Assembly: GCF_020439865.1 (NCBI RefSeq)
Contig: NZ_JAGRPF010000139.1
Coordinates: 19,001-83,000, forward strand
Length of the DNA stretch: 64,000 nt
Direction: 5' to 3'
Source of the DNA: Prosthecobacter sp.
GTDB lineage: Bacteria; Verrucomicrobiota; Verrucomicrobiia; Verrucomicrobiales; Verrucomicrobiaceae
Below the pieces are notes generated by a model, which saw only the letters and a program-made list of their open reading frames with translations, was not told the DNA's origin and ran no database searches. Of this stretch, positions 44,120-54,628 are shown piece by piece (position 1 is the stretch's first letter; each line of letters opens with the position of its first letter). Made by a program: the position numbers and the translations under genes.

Positions 44120-45550
44120 TTATGCCTTCTTCTTCCCGCCGCCTTTGCGCGGCTCGTTGAGCGGCTTGTCGGGATCGTATTTCGGATTGCGTTCGGGAAT
44201 CTGCGCGCCGGTTTCCTTGAGCCAGGCGTTCAGCTTGTCGCGGAGCTGCAAGGCGCGGACGGAGTCGAACGGAGCGCGGTTGTCATCTTCTCCGGCGTCG
44301 AGCTTGAGGTTGTAGAGCTCCACGTGGTTGTCCTCGTAGAACTGCAGCAGTTTCCAATCGCCTTCGCGAATGGCGCTGTAAGGACGTGCGCTGCCCGGAT
44401 GGTAATGCGGGTAGTGCCAGTAGATCGCCTCGCGCTTGAGCGTGCCTGTTTCGGTGAGCAGCGGCATGAGCGACTCGCCATCGACGATCTGGCCTTCCTT
44501 CAACGGGATCTGCGTGGCTTCGAGCAGCGTCGGGACGTGATCGTAGGTGATGACGGGAACATCGCAGGTGCTGCCGGGCTTCACCTTGCCGGGCCACGAG
44601 ACGATGAGCGGAATGTGGACGCCGCCTTCATGCGCACTGCCTTTGCCCAGACGTGCGGGGCTGTTGTCGGTGGGGCCGCGTGACCAGCCTTCCGGGCGCA
44701 CGAGATGGCTGAGTCCTCCGTTGTCGCTGGTGAAGATGAAGAGGGTGTTTTCAGTGAGTTTCAGCTCTTCCAGCTTCGCGCGCATCCTGCCAACGCCGTC
44801 ATCCACGCTCTCGACGAGCGCGGCATACACCGGGTTGCTGTGACCGCCCGCGGCCGGCTTGGCTTGATACTTCGCCACGACGTCGGGCTTGCCCATGATC
44901 GGCGTGTGCACGGCGTAGTGCGGCAGATAGACGAAGAAGGGCTTGGCCTTGTTTTTTTCGATGAACTGAATCGCTTCATCGGTGAGGCGGTCGGTGAGGA
45001 ACTCATCCTTCGGTCCGTCTGGAAGCGTGGCGATCTTGTAGGGCGAGAAGTAGCTCGGCGGTGAGCCGCCATGCGTGCCGCCGATGTTCACATCGAAACC
45101 ATTTTTGGTAGGATAGAACTCCTCGCCGCCAAGATGCCACTTGCCGATGCTGGCGGTGGCGTAGCCGCGCGTCTTGAGACGTTCGGCGATCGTTTCCTCC
45201 TCCAGCGGCAGTTGCATGGTCCACTTCGGAATGAGAAGGCGGCCGTTGTCCGGCACGTGTCCGGCGATCCAGTCGGTCAGGTGCAGACGCGCAGGCGCTT
45301 TGCCCGTCATCATGGCCGCACGTGTCGGCGAGCACACCGTGCATGCCGAATAGGCCTGCGTGAATCGCATGCCGTCCTTGGCGAGCTGATCGATGTTCGG
45401 CGTTTCGTAATACTTCGAGCCCTGGCAGCCCAGGTCGGTCCATCCCATGTCATCTACGAGTATGACGATGATGTTCGGCGGCGTGTCGGCGGCTGTGAGA
45501 TGGCCTGCGAGACCGAGGAAAAGTGCGGAAAGAAGGAGTGAGCGGAGCAT
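44120..45550 (-). CDS. Exported type-I sulfatase
   Basis: A 476-residue arylsulfatase-family protein with signal peptide (residues 1-20). NIIVILVDDMGWTDLGCQG supplies the metal-binding Asp pair, and C73-SPTRAAMMTGK is the sulfatase signature whose Cys is converted to formylglycine. TIAERLKTRGYATASIGKWHLG is the second signature, and HTPIMGKPD and FTSDNGG complete the site. It removes sulfate from an unknown substrate, probably a polysaccharide. The C-terminus is Lys/Gly-rich. It lies 18 bases from the second sulfatase on the same strand. Confidence 0.93.
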   Translation of the reverse strand: MLRSLLLSALFLGLAGHLTAADTPPNIIVILVDDMGWTDLGCQGSKYYETPNIDQLAKDGMRFTQAYSACTVCSPTRAAMMTGKAPARLHLTDWIAGHVPDNGRLLIPKWTMQLPLEEETIAERLKTRGYATASIGKWHLGGEEFYPTKNGFDVNIGGTHGGSPPSYFSPYKIATLPDGPKDEFLTDRLTDEAIQFIEKNKAKPFFVYLPHYAVHTPIMGKPDVVAKYQAKPAAGGHSNPVYAALVESVDDGVGRMRAKLEELKLTENTLFIFTSDNGGLSHLVRPEGWSRGPTDNSPARLGKGSAHEGGVHIPLIVSWPGKVKPGSTCDVPVITYDHVPTLLEATQIPLKEGQIVDGESLMPLLTETGTLKREAIYWHYPHYHPGSARPYSAIREGDWKLLQFYEDNHVELYNLKLDAGEDDNRAPFDSVRALQLRDKLNAWLKETGAQIPERNPKYDPDKPLNEPRKGGGKKKA

Positions 45551-45568
45551 GCGACTGTGAACTTGATG

Positions 45569-47035
<1,467 letters not shown>

Positions 47036-47114
47036 GGTGGCTGGCAACGAAGGGATGCACGAGTCTTTGTCAAAAAGGAAAGGCGTCGCCGTGTGTGGCG
47101 TTTTCCTTCACGCC

Positions 47115-48560
47115 ATGACCAACCGTCGATCCTTCCTCAAGCAGTCCGTCTCCGCATCCACCGGCGTTTTCTACATCGCCAAAACCTCCTGGGCTCAGAA
47201 GAGTCCCGGTGACACCATCAACATGGCAGTGATCGGCTTTGGTGGTCGTGGCGGATCGCACATCAGCGGTTACAAGAAGCTCAAGGATGAAGGCGTGCGT
47301 GTCGCCGCCCTGTGTGATGTGGACAGCAACACGCTGAGCAAAGGTGTGGGCTCCTTTGACAAGGAGAAGCTCAAAGTGACCGGCTACACCGATCTTCGGA
47401 AGCTTTTGGAGAACAAGGACATCGACGCCGTGAGCATTGCTACGCCGAATCACTGGCACGCGCTGGCCACGATCTGGGCCGTTCAGGCCGGGAAGGACGT
47501 GTATGTCGAGAAACCCGTGTCGCACTGTGTCTGGGAAGGACGGCAGATGGTCAAGGCTGCCCGCAAGTATGGCAAGATGGTGCAGACCGGCACGCAGTCG
47601 CGATCGAGCCGCAAAGGCATCGGGGAAGCGGTGAAATACGTGCAGGAAGGCAACCTCGGCAAAATCCTGCTCTCACGCGGCCTGTGCTACAAACGCCGCG
47701 CCAGCATCGGCAAAACGGAGGGCGAGCAGCCGATCCCTGAATCCATCGACTATGATCTCTGGTGCGGTCCCGGCCCTAAAGGCCCGCTGACGCGCAAGAA
47801 CCTCAAGTACGACTGGCACTGGACCTGGGCCTACGGCAACGGTGACCTCGGCAATCAGGGCATTCATCAGATGGACATCGCGCGCTGGTTCCTCGGCGAG
47901 ATGGAATTGTCTCCCAGCGTGTGGAGCGTCGGCGGCCGCCTTGGATACGAAGACGATGGTGAAACGGCCAACACGCAGATCATTTTCCACGGCTACGAGA
48001 AGGCACCGATGATCTTCGAGGTGCGCGGCCTGCCGGAGAACAAGGACAGCAAGAACATGGACAAGTTCAAAGGCGCGGGCGTCGGCGTTGTGGTCGAGTG
48101 CGAAGGTGGTTACGTCGTCGTGCCGAATTACTCGGGGGCCATCGTTTACGACAAGGACGGCAAGGAGATCAAAAAGTTCGAGGGTGCCGAGGATCACTTC
48201 AAAAACTTCATCAACGCTTGCCGCAGCCGTCGTGTGGACGATCTGAATGCCGACATCCTCGAAGGTCATCTTTCCAGCGCCCTCTGCCACACCGGCAACA
48301 TCTCCCATCGCCTCGGTCAGAAGGAGAAGCCGGAGGAGATCATGGAAAAGATCAAAGGCGACACCTTTGCCGCCGACACCTTCGAGCGCATGAAGGAGCA
48401 TCTCGCGAAGAATGAGGTCGATTTGAACAAGGACATGCTCACGCTCGGACCGGTGCTCAAGATGGACGGCAAGGCCGAGCGGTTCACCGGAAACGACGAC
48501 GCCAACGCGATGCTCAAAGACAAGTATCGCGAGCCCTTCGTCGTGCCGGATGTGGTGTGA
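47115..48560 (+). CDS. Tat-exported Gfo/Idh/MocA oxidoreductase
   Basis: A 481-residue protein starting at ATG 47115 with a Tat-like signal (TNRRSFLKQSVSASTG). NMAVIGFGGRGGSHISGY is the dinucleotide loop, and VSIATPNHWHALATIWAVQAGKDVYVEKPVSHCVWEG is the family core with the EKP catalytic Lys. GNQGIHQMDIARW matches the HxxD/H substrate motif. It is a distant paralogue of the oxidoreductase at 42.7-44.1 kb. With the two sulfatases between them this looks like a sugar-processing locus. Confidence 0.92.
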   Translation: MTNRRSFLKQSVSASTGVFYIAKTSWAQKSPGDTINMAVIGFGGRGGSHISGYKKLKDEGVRVAALCDVDSNTLSKGVGSFDKEKLKVTGYTDLRKLLENKDIDAVSIATPNHWHALATIWAVQAGKDVYVEKPVSHCVWEGRQMVKAARKYGKMVQTGTQSRSSRKGIGEAVKYVQEGNLGKILLSRGLCYKRRASIGKTEGEQPIPESIDYDLWCGPGPKGPLTRKNLKYDWHWTWAYGNGDLGNQGIHQMDIARWFLGEMELSPSVWSVGGRLGYEDDGETANTQIIFHGYEKAPMIFEVRGLPENKDSKNMDKFKGAGVGVVVECEGGYVVVPNYSGAIVYDKDGKEIKKFEGAEDHFKNFINACRSRRVDDLNADILEGHLSSALCHTGNISHRLGQKEKPEEIMEKIKGDTFAADTFERMKEHLAKNEVDLNKDMLTLGPVLKMDGKAERFTGNDDANAMLKDKYREPFVVPDVV

Positions 48561-48566
48561 CGGGAC

Positions 48567-48779
48567 TTACGCCGCCTCCAGCATCTCGCCATACGAGAAG
48601 TCGGCCACGTGCATGCGTATGCGCACGCTGGCACCCTCATGCAGAGGAAAGTCGGGCTGTCGTTTGCCGATGGTTCCGAAGACCTCCTTGCCGTTGGGCA
48701 GCACGGCGTGGCAGGTGCGTGGGCTGAGCACCCGGCGGATCACGGCCACGGTTTCAATTCGATCGGCGATTTCCATCAT
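48567..48779 (-). CDS. Small IF-1-like (S1/OB-fold) protein
   Basis: A 70-residue protein. Its pattern VLSPRTCHAVLPNGKEVFGTIGKRQPD...GASVRIRMHVADFSYGEML follows translation initiation factor IF-1 (VLPNxxFxVxLENGHxVxAHISGK...GDxVxVELxPYDLxxGRI), but is divergent. It may be a second, specialised OB-fold RNA binder rather than the housekeeping infA. Its ATG overlaps the stop of the upstream S41-like gene by four bases, so translation is coupled. Confidence 0.6.
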   Translation of the reverse strand: MMEIADRIETVAVIRRVLSPRTCHAVLPNGKEVFGTIGKRQPDFPLHEGASVRIRMHVADFSYGEMLEAA

Positions 48780-49873
48780 GGCTGCAAAGGGATGGCACGG
48801 CGTGCCTGTGGTTCGTTGCTGACGGGTGCTTTGCGATTCCAGTCGATCTTGGCGGACTGAAACAGCGTTCGCGCCGTGATGAGATCCATGGCGCGTTGCA
48901 GCACGGTGTCGGAGGGCTTGATTTCGTCTTCAGGCAGGGGCTCGCCGGCGGAGCGTTTGATGTAGGAATCGAGTTCGGGATTCGCATGCGCAACGAGGGC
49001 GGCTTCGTTGAAGCGCGCCCGCGGTTTGTCGGTGATGGAACCTTTTACACCGTTGTGATCGGTGGATTCGAAGACCTGGCGTTTGATCGTGGTGGGCAGA
49101 GCGACGGGAAAATCCGGTTCGAGGCCTTTTTTGAAAACCGAGCTGTCATCCGTCAGCAACACCTCGGCACGGGCGAAGCGCAGCGACCACTCGGCATCAA
49201 CCGGCACGGTTTCGTAGCGCACGGCCCCACCGCGTGTCGGCGCGCCGATCAGCAGGCCCTGTTTGCGCTGGCGGAGCACGGCGGCGATGGTTTCGCCGAG
49301 GTTGTTGGTTTCGTCATCGACGAGAACGAGCAGCGAGTCCGTCCATACGGGGTCGCGGGAGTTGATCTCGGCTTCGGATGTCGTCCGATCCATCTGTCGC
49401 ATCTTGAACAGCACGTCTCCTTTCGGCACAAAGAGGCTCAGCATGTCTGCGGCGTCATCAAAATCGCCGGGAGGTGCCGGCGTGCGCAGATCGAGGATGA
49501 GGTGCCTGGCTTTGGCGGTCACAAATGCCCGCAGATGCTTCTCCATCTCGGCGGTTTCGCGTTTCGTGAATTCCCGTGGACGCAGGTAGCCGGTCTCTGG
49601 TGTGATCAATTCGGACTGCACGCCCGTAAGCGCGCCGGATTTGGCCTCGCTGACGCGTGGCACCAGTTCGGCTCCGAAGTCTAGCCGTTCGAGCAGGCCG
49701 GAGAGGGCGGCACGGTTCAGAACGTCAAACGTGAGGTCGCTGCTGCGGATGTACTCCTTCTGCAGTATGCGAAACGCCGTCTGGATGCCCGCCTGACTGA
49801 TGTCCTTCGGCTCCCTGCCACCGGCGGCGAGCGCGGCGGAGGTGAAGGTCAGGATGATGGCGAGGTGTCTCAT
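48776..49873 (-). CDS. S41-like protein with a doubtful active site
   Basis: The start at ATG 49873 gives 365 residues with signal peptide MRHLAIILTFTSAALAAGG. The central part looks like a tail-specific protease (S41/CtpA) fold: HLILDLRTPAPPGDFDDAADMLSLFVPKGDVLF, then LLVLVDDETNNLGETIAAVLRQRKQGLLIGAPTRGG. In active S41 enzymes the segment after LVN/LVD reads GSASASE with the nucleophile Ser; here it is ETNNLGE, so catalysis is doubtful. The start overlaps the thiD stop by four bases (ATGA), indicating coupling. Confidence 0.72.
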   Translation of the reverse strand: MRHLAIILTFTSAALAAGGREPKDISQAGIQTAFRILQKEYIRSSDLTFDVLNRAALSGLLERLDFGAELVPRVSEAKSGALTGVQSELITPETGYLRPREFTKRETAEMEKHLRAFVTAKARHLILDLRTPAPPGDFDDAADMLSLFVPKGDVLFKMRQMDRTTSEAEINSRDPVWTDSLLVLVDDETNNLGETIAAVLRQRKQGLLIGAPTRGGAVRYETVPVDAEWSLRFARAEVLLTDDSSVFKKGLEPDFPVALPTTIKRQVFESTDHNGVKGSITDKPRARFNEAALVAHANPELDSYIKRSAGEPLPEDEIKPSDTVLQRAMDLITARTLFQSAKIDWNRKAPVSNEPQARRAIPLQP

Positions 49874-50682
49874 GCGCAGGTCTGCTGAAGATGATTGAGA
49901 GCATGTACGAGGCCTGCGCCAGCACTTTGCCAGACGAAATGATCGGCAATGGCCCGGCTGACGAATTGTTTCGCCTGTGCCACGGCCTCGTTCAGACCCA
50001 TTTCGTTGGCAAGCGCGGTGGCGATGGCGGCGGAGAACGTGCAGCCGGTGCCGTGGGTGTGAACACCCGGTGTGCGCGGTGCAGTGTGCCATTCGATTTC
50101 ATCCGCAAAGCAGAGCACGTCGGCGGCATCGCCCTGCAAGTGGCCGCCTTTGACCAGGACTGCTGCGTCAAAACGGGCGCTCAAGTCGCGCGCGCATGCC
50201 TCCATGTCATCAAGAGTCGTGACCTCGCGATCCCACAGCACGCGGGCTTCGTCCATGTTGGGCGTGATAAGCGTTGCCAGTGGAAGAAACTCGTCGATCA
50301 ACGTCTGCATCGCCGCGTCTTCAAGCAGGCGACCGCCGCTGGTGGCGATCATGACGGGGTCCACGACGAGCGGGATGCGGCCGTGGCCGAACTGCTTCCA
50401 AGCGGCGACCACTGCCTGCACCTGATCTTTGCCGCCGAGCATGCCGGTCTTCGCGGCGGCGATCGGAAAGCCTTCAAACAGCACCCGGATCTGATCGGCC
50501 ACGAATTCGGCATCAAGCAGTCGGACCTGGGAGACAATCCCGGGGGTTTCGGAGACCACGCTGGTCAGCGCGTTCAGGGCATAGCCGCCGAGGGCCGAGA
50601 TCGCCTTGAGGTCTGCCTGAACGCCGGCGCCGCAGGAGGAATCGGAGCCTGCGATGGTGAGAACGACGGGGGGCGGGGGCAT
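49870..50682 (-). CDS. thiD: Hydroxymethylpyrimidine/phosphomethylpyrimidine kinase
   Basis: The start at ATG 50682 gives 270 residues, typical for ThiD; the frame is open to 50883, but that extension would cover the apaG promoter. Seen: VVLTIAGSDSSCGAGVQADLKAISALGGYALNALTSV, VVDPVMIATSGGRLL, LITPNMDEARVL, VLVKGGHLQG and THGTGCTFSAAIATALA (anion hole and catalytic Asp region, here GTGCTFS). It phosphorylates HMP(-P) for thiamine synthesis. First gene of a coupled three-gene set. Confidence 0.95.
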   Translation of the reverse strand: MPPPPVVLTIAGSDSSCGAGVQADLKAISALGGYALNALTSVVSETPGIVSQVRLLDAEFVADQIRVLFEGFPIAAAKTGMLGGKDQVQAVVAAWKQFGHGRIPLVVDPVMIATSGGRLLEDAAMQTLIDEFLPLATLITPNMDEARVLWDREVTTLDDMEACARDLSARFDAAVLVKGGHLQGDAADVLCFADEIEWHTAPRTPGVHTHGTGCTFSAAIATALANEMGLNEAVAQAKQFVSRAIADHFVWQSAGAGLVHALNHLQQTCA

Positions 50683-50766
50683 GAGGGGTGCGGCGATGGT
50701 ATGGGTCGTGCTGCTTTTTGCAAACACCGGCTTGTGGCGTTCGGCGTATGAACTAGACTTTCGTCC

Positions 50767-51147
50767 ATGAATTTCGATCCGTTGCCAGGACTCACGGTCA
50801 CGGTGGACAGCATCGCCTACGACCCGACACGGCCTGCTCCACCGGACCGGCCGCATCCGTTTGTGTATCACCTCTCGATCCACAACGCCTCGGAGGACAC
50901 GGTGCGCATCTTCGGGCGGAAGTGGATCGTGCGTGACACCGACGGTGACACGATGGTGGTCGAGGGTGACGGCGTGGTGGGGCAGTTCCCGAACCTCTCA
51001 CCCGGGGAGACATTCAGCTACAACTCGTATCACGTCATCAAAACGGAGAGCACCGCCACGGGTTCCTTCTTTGGCACCACTCCCGACGGCCGCAGGGTCT
51101 GCACCCGTATCCCGCCGATCGAGATGCATCCGCCGATGATGGCGTGA
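50767..51147 (+). CDS. apaG: ApaG-domain protein
   Basis: A 126-residue protein, the normal ApaG (DUF525) length. Seen: YHLSIHNASEDTVRIFGRKWIVRDTDG and the family core GDGVVGQFPNLSPGETFSYNSYH. It is a fibronectin-III-like fold implicated in divalent cation and phosphate-metabolism effects and present in some F-box proteins; its molecular role is not settled. Divergent from thiD. It ends one base before the convergent SUMF1-like stop. Confidence 0.93.
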   Translation: MNFDPLPGLTVTVDSIAYDPTRPAPPDRPHPFVYHLSIHNASEDTVRIFGRKWIVRDTDGDTMVVEGDGVVGQFPNLSPGETFSYNSYHVIKTESTATGSFFGTTPDGRRVCTRIPPIEMHPPMMA

Positions 51148-51148
51148 C

Positions 51149-51910
51149 TCACTCCTTCTCGCACACGATGCGGAACCCCACGCTGTCGAGGTGAACGTTG
51201 TAGGGATCGGGACCGCGGAACGAGGCCATGAGGCGCTTCTCACTGCCGGTGCGGAAGGCGCCGCCGCGTACGATGCGCAGCGTGTTCTTGGGCGGGTCGT
51301 ACCAGCCTTCCACCCACTCCCAGACATTGCCGGCGAAATCAAACAGACCGTTCGCATCCGCGGGATAGCTGCCCACGGGGGCGGTGTCGGAATGGCCGTC
51401 GTCCATTTCGAGCCACTTGGCGTCGTAGTTTTTGCCGTACTTCCGCCCGAAGGCCTCGTCGCAAAAGTTGCCGACGGTCTTTGAGAGCGGTGCGGTGCCC
51501 CAGTGATGAACGCCCGTGCTCACGGGCTGCTCGTTCGGTGCCACGGCCGGATTCTCTTTCAATCCGGCCAGCGTGCTCCATTCCGCATCCGTGAGCAGCC
51601 GATAGGTTCGCCCTTCTTTTTTCCCCAGCCACTCGCAGAATGCCTTCGCCTCCTGCCAACTCACATTAACGGCAGGGTGGTTCGGTGTTTGCGGGAACTC
51701 GGGTTTCCGCCACTCGACGTTCGTCTCGGTGGCGCAAGGTTGGTAGTCCTTCACACGCGGCTCATACCGACACACAAGCGCATTGATACCCGCCACGCGA
51801 ATGAACGGCATGTCGAGACTGTTGGTGAACGCCGTTTCGACCTTGAGTGACTGGCCGTTCGCACAATGGGTCAGCATCGCGACAGCGAGAAGCGGAAGCA
51901 CGAACTTCAT
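51149..51910 (-). CDS. SUMF1/FGE-fold exported protein
   Basis: A 253-residue exported protein (signal MKFVLPLLAVAMLTHCANG). The formylglycine-generating-enzyme fold is clear: HPAVNVSWQEAKAFCEWLGKKEGRTYRLLTDAEW, NGLFDFAGNVWEWVEGWYD, and RIVRGGAFRTGSEKRLMASFRG...VGFRIVCE. However, the two active-site cysteines normally found after RGGSF (Cx4C) are absent, so it is unlikely to make formylglycine. A carbohydrate- or protein-binding role is more likely. It starts three bases after the stop of the upstream hydrolase gene. Confidence 0.85.
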   Translation of the reverse strand: MKFVLPLLAVAMLTHCANGQSLKVETAFTNSLDMPFIRVAGINALVCRYEPRVKDYQPCATETNVEWRKPEFPQTPNHPAVNVSWQEAKAFCEWLGKKEGRTYRLLTDAEWSTLAGLKENPAVAPNEQPVSTGVHHWGTAPLSKTVGNFCDEAFGRKYGKNYDAKWLEMDDGHSDTAPVGSYPADANGLFDFAGNVWEWVEGWYDPPKNTLRIVRGGAFRTGSEKRLMASFRGPDPYNVHLDSVGFRIVCEKE

Positions 51911-51913
51911 GAT

Positions 51914-53932
51914 CTACTTCTTCTCAGGCGCGGGCTTCCATTCCCAACTCTCACCGAAGAAGCCGGCATCACTGATGCCACCGGGAGCCTGGCTGGTCAC
52001 GGGCTTGGTCAGATCGACGACGGCCCAGTCCGGCAGCTTGGCGACCTGACGTGCGTTGTTGAGGTAATCGTATTCGCGGTAGGTGAAGTTGCTGTTGATC
52101 ACGACATACTTCGTCGGATTGAGCGGATTCGGGTAAATGAGGATCGGCGCGTTGGTAGCGGCGTCATAGGTCTTGCCGTTGGCGACGAGTTTATCCTTCG
52201 ACCACTGGATGGGGAGTTTGTCGGCGATCTTCGCGAGGATCGTGTTGCTCTGCGGATCGCCCCACAGCACGAGATTGTTGCTGGCAATGTCGGCATCGTT
52301 GATCGCAGCGTCATCCTTGATCGGGGCGTCACCACGGAACTGACGGCGCCATTCAAACTGCGCGCGTTCGAGTTCGGCCTTCGCCCAGGCATCGACTTTG
52401 TCGTTCCAACCGGCCTTCGTCGGCTTTACGAAGAGGAATTTGTCCATGAAGGCGTCGTCGATCGGGCCTTCGAGCCCGTGCTTCTTGATCAGTTTGCCAT
52501 CGCCGTCGTTGTCCAGCGTCTGCGTCCACTTGCCGTTCTTCATCTGGAAGTGCACCAGCCAGGAGCGGTCCAGTTTCGGACGGGTGACTTCGAGCAACTG
52601 GCCGTCAATGCTGACGACGGGCTTGAAGAGCAGGGGCATGGGACAGGTGCCGGAAGGCATGTCGAGGGTGAAGGCGCTGATGTTCTGCAGCTTGATGGTG
52701 ATTTCGGAAGGACCGGTGATGCGCGCATGAATGCGGCCGCGCACCCAGTGCTCTTCGAGTGTGTCCACCGTGACCCAGAACATGTGGTTGTAGCGCAGGA
52801 ACCAGGTGGATAGATGCACCTCCTTCGGTGCGCGGTTGCGCCCCATGGCGGCGATGCTGGCGAGGCGCTTCTCGATTTCGATGAGCGAGTCGGGATGAAT
52901 CTTGTGTGCGGTCTGCGGTCCGATGATGTGCAGCAGGTCCACGTTCTCCCCGCGCAGCGCCTTCTCCATCATGTCGGCGGCCTGCTTCTGTTTGTCGATC
53001 TCGCCGCTGTAGGCCACGGTCGGGCAGTTCTCGAGGTTCAGTGCGTTGTCGGTCGCGTTGTACCAGTGCCAGAGCTTCTTCTGATACCATGGTGCACCGC
53101 TCACGTCCTCGGCCTGAAATCCGCCGAGGAATTCCGGCGTCTCGGAAAAGCCCGCGCCCGGATTCGCACCGCACCATTTGTCCGCATAGTTCACCGCGAA
53201 CTGCCATGCCGCGGCACCGCCCATGCTGAAGCCGCGTACGATGACGCGGTCTTCGTCGATGGCGTAAAACTTCTTCACGTGGTCGATCGCTTCAATGAGG
53301 TCGATCTCGCCCGCAAATTTGTTCGCGCAGCAGTAGCGGCCGTAAGGGTGAAGCACGAGCGCACCTTTGGGGGAGATTTGGCCCTGCTGCTTGCGGCGTT
53401 GATCGAGGAAGGACAGTTCGCTGAGCGTTTCACCGCGCCCGTGGCACCAGATGTCCATGCGCACAGGAGCGCCGACGTAGCTCTCAGGAATCACCATGCC
53501 GTAGGGTTGCACGGAGCCGTCAATCTTTGAGCGATAGGCTCGCACCACGAGCCCCTTCTGTTTCGTCCACGGTGTCTGGCCGGTCTTGAACGCCTCGGCG
53601 CGTTGCAGACCTTCGGCGAGGAGTTCGTCGGCGTTCTTGAGTTCGCCAAGCTTGTGAACCTCGTTGTAGCGCAGCGCCCAATCGACCGCTTTGTGATAAA
53701 TCTCGATGTCTGGCAGCAGATCCGCGAGCATGGGATTCTTTGCCTGTGTCTTGACGGCTTCATCGATGGCGGAACGCAGTTTTTTCAAACCTTCGGTGAG
53801 CCGTGCGCGGTCAGCGTCGGGAACCGCGACGCCGGGAGGCGGGATGGGCCGCACATCGGCAATTTGATTGTCCTTGGGACCGTCTGCGAGGACGGCGCTG
53901 GCGGCGAGAAGAGGAAAGAGAAGGCGCTTCAT
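51914..53932 (-). CDS. Exported prolyl-oligopeptidase-like hydrolase
   Basis: A 672-residue protein with signal peptide (to ~residue 16). Residues ~150-330 form an alpha/beta hydrolase: MDIWCHGRGETLSEL, the RVIVRGFSMGGAAAWQFAVNYADKW nucleophile elbow (GFSMGG), and DLLHIIGPQTAHKIHPDS, likely carrying the acid/His. The large N- and C-terminal parts are not recognised; the C-terminal half has beta-rich segments. By family it is a peptidase or esterase acting outside the cytoplasm. Same strand and nearly contiguous with the SUMF1-like gene. Confidence 0.8.
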   Translation of the reverse strand: MKRLLFPLLAASAVLADGPKDNQIADVRPIPPPGVAVPDADRARLTEGLKKLRSAIDEAVKTQAKNPMLADLLPDIEIYHKAVDWALRYNEVHKLGELKNADELLAEGLQRAEAFKTGQTPWTKQKGLVVRAYRSKIDGSVQPYGMVIPESYVGAPVRMDIWCHGRGETLSELSFLDQRRKQQGQISPKGALVLHPYGRYCCANKFAGEIDLIEAIDHVKKFYAIDEDRVIVRGFSMGGAAAWQFAVNYADKWCGANPGAGFSETPEFLGGFQAEDVSGAPWYQKKLWHWYNATDNALNLENCPTVAYSGEIDKQKQAADMMEKALRGENVDLLHIIGPQTAHKIHPDSLIEIEKRLASIAAMGRNRAPKEVHLSTWFLRYNHMFWVTVDTLEEHWVRGRIHARITGPSEITIKLQNISAFTLDMPSGTCPMPLLFKPVVSIDGQLLEVTRPKLDRSWLVHFQMKNGKWTQTLDNDGDGKLIKKHGLEGPIDDAFMDKFLFVKPTKAGWNDKVDAWAKAELERAQFEWRRQFRGDAPIKDDAAINDADIASNNLVLWGDPQSNTILAKIADKLPIQWSKDKLVANGKTYDAATNAPILIYPNPLNPTKYVVINSNFTYREYDYLNNARQVAKLPDWAVVDLTKPVTSQAPGGISDAGFFGESWEWKPAPEKK

Positions 53933-53965
53933 GGTTGGAAGATGGAAATGAATGGAGCGGACGGG

Positions 53966-54574
53966 CTATTTCTTGCGCCGTGTTTTGGTTTTGGGTTTCG
54001 CGGCGGCGAGCAGCGGCACATTGTGGATTTCAAAAGGCGCGCTCGTGGCGCTGTCGAACTCGGCGGCGGCCTCAAGACCGATGCGGGCGACTTCCTCGGC
54101 AGTCTTGCACTTGTCATAGGCGGCCTGCATGGCGCCGAGCGCGTAATCACGGCCCGAGCCGGCGGCCCAGAACTTGTGAAACTGCTGCGCGGAGCGATAC
54201 GAGTAGATCGCGAAGATGCCGTGCGGATTCGCCATCAGGCCGTAGAACTGCGTCGTTTCGTATTCCTCACCCTTGTCCGGCATGGCGGCCATGAAGTACT
54301 CGGCCTTCAGCCAATGATGTGCGTGGCGGAACGTTTCGAAGATCGACTCGCAGGAGGAAAAATCGCGCGGACGCTCGGGATTGGCGAAGTAGCTGTTCAT
54401 CACCACGAGGCTCGCCGAGGTGCCGGTGAGGCCGATGTAGGTGTCGTTGATCTTGGTGATCTTTGTTTTGTTGACGACGTGCTGCGCTTTCTGCCGAAGA
54501 GAGCCGAGACAACTGAGCGTGTCGGCGCCGACACAGGCGACGCCATTCTTCTGAGTGACAACGATGGTGGACAT
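53966..54574 (-). CDS. HslV-like Ntn hydrolase with N-terminal Ser
   Basis: A 202-residue protein starting at ATG 54574. MSTIVVTQKNGVACVGADTL aligns without gaps to HslV (TTIVSVRRNGHVVIAGDGQ): Met removal would leave Ser1, with D17 and K28 in place but V33 where HslV has K33. GSGRDYALGAMQAAYD matches the GSGGNYALAAARAL region. The C-terminus ends in a basic tail (KPKTKTRRKK). It is a proteasome-type peptidase candidate. No hslU ATPase is present nearby, and the Ser nucleophile has precedent in Bacillus CodW. Confidence 0.8.
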   Translation of the reverse strand: MSTIVVTQKNGVACVGADTLSCLGSLRQKAQHVVNKTKITKINDTYIGLTGTSASLVVMNSYFANPERPRDFSSCESIFETFRHAHHWLKAEYFMAAMPDKGEEYETTQFYGLMANPHGIFAIYSYRSAQQFHKFWAAGSGRDYALGAMQAAYDKCKTAEEVARIGLEAAAEFDSATSAPFEIHNVPLLAAAKPKTKTRRKK

Positions 54575-54628
54575 GAGGCGTGATGTGTAGAGGGAACGGG
54601 AGAATCCCGCAACCTGCAAACACCCGCA

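Noticed and set aside
51149..51910. Calling this the formylglycine-generating enzyme for the nearby sulfatases
   Set aside because: The catalytic Cys pair is absent.
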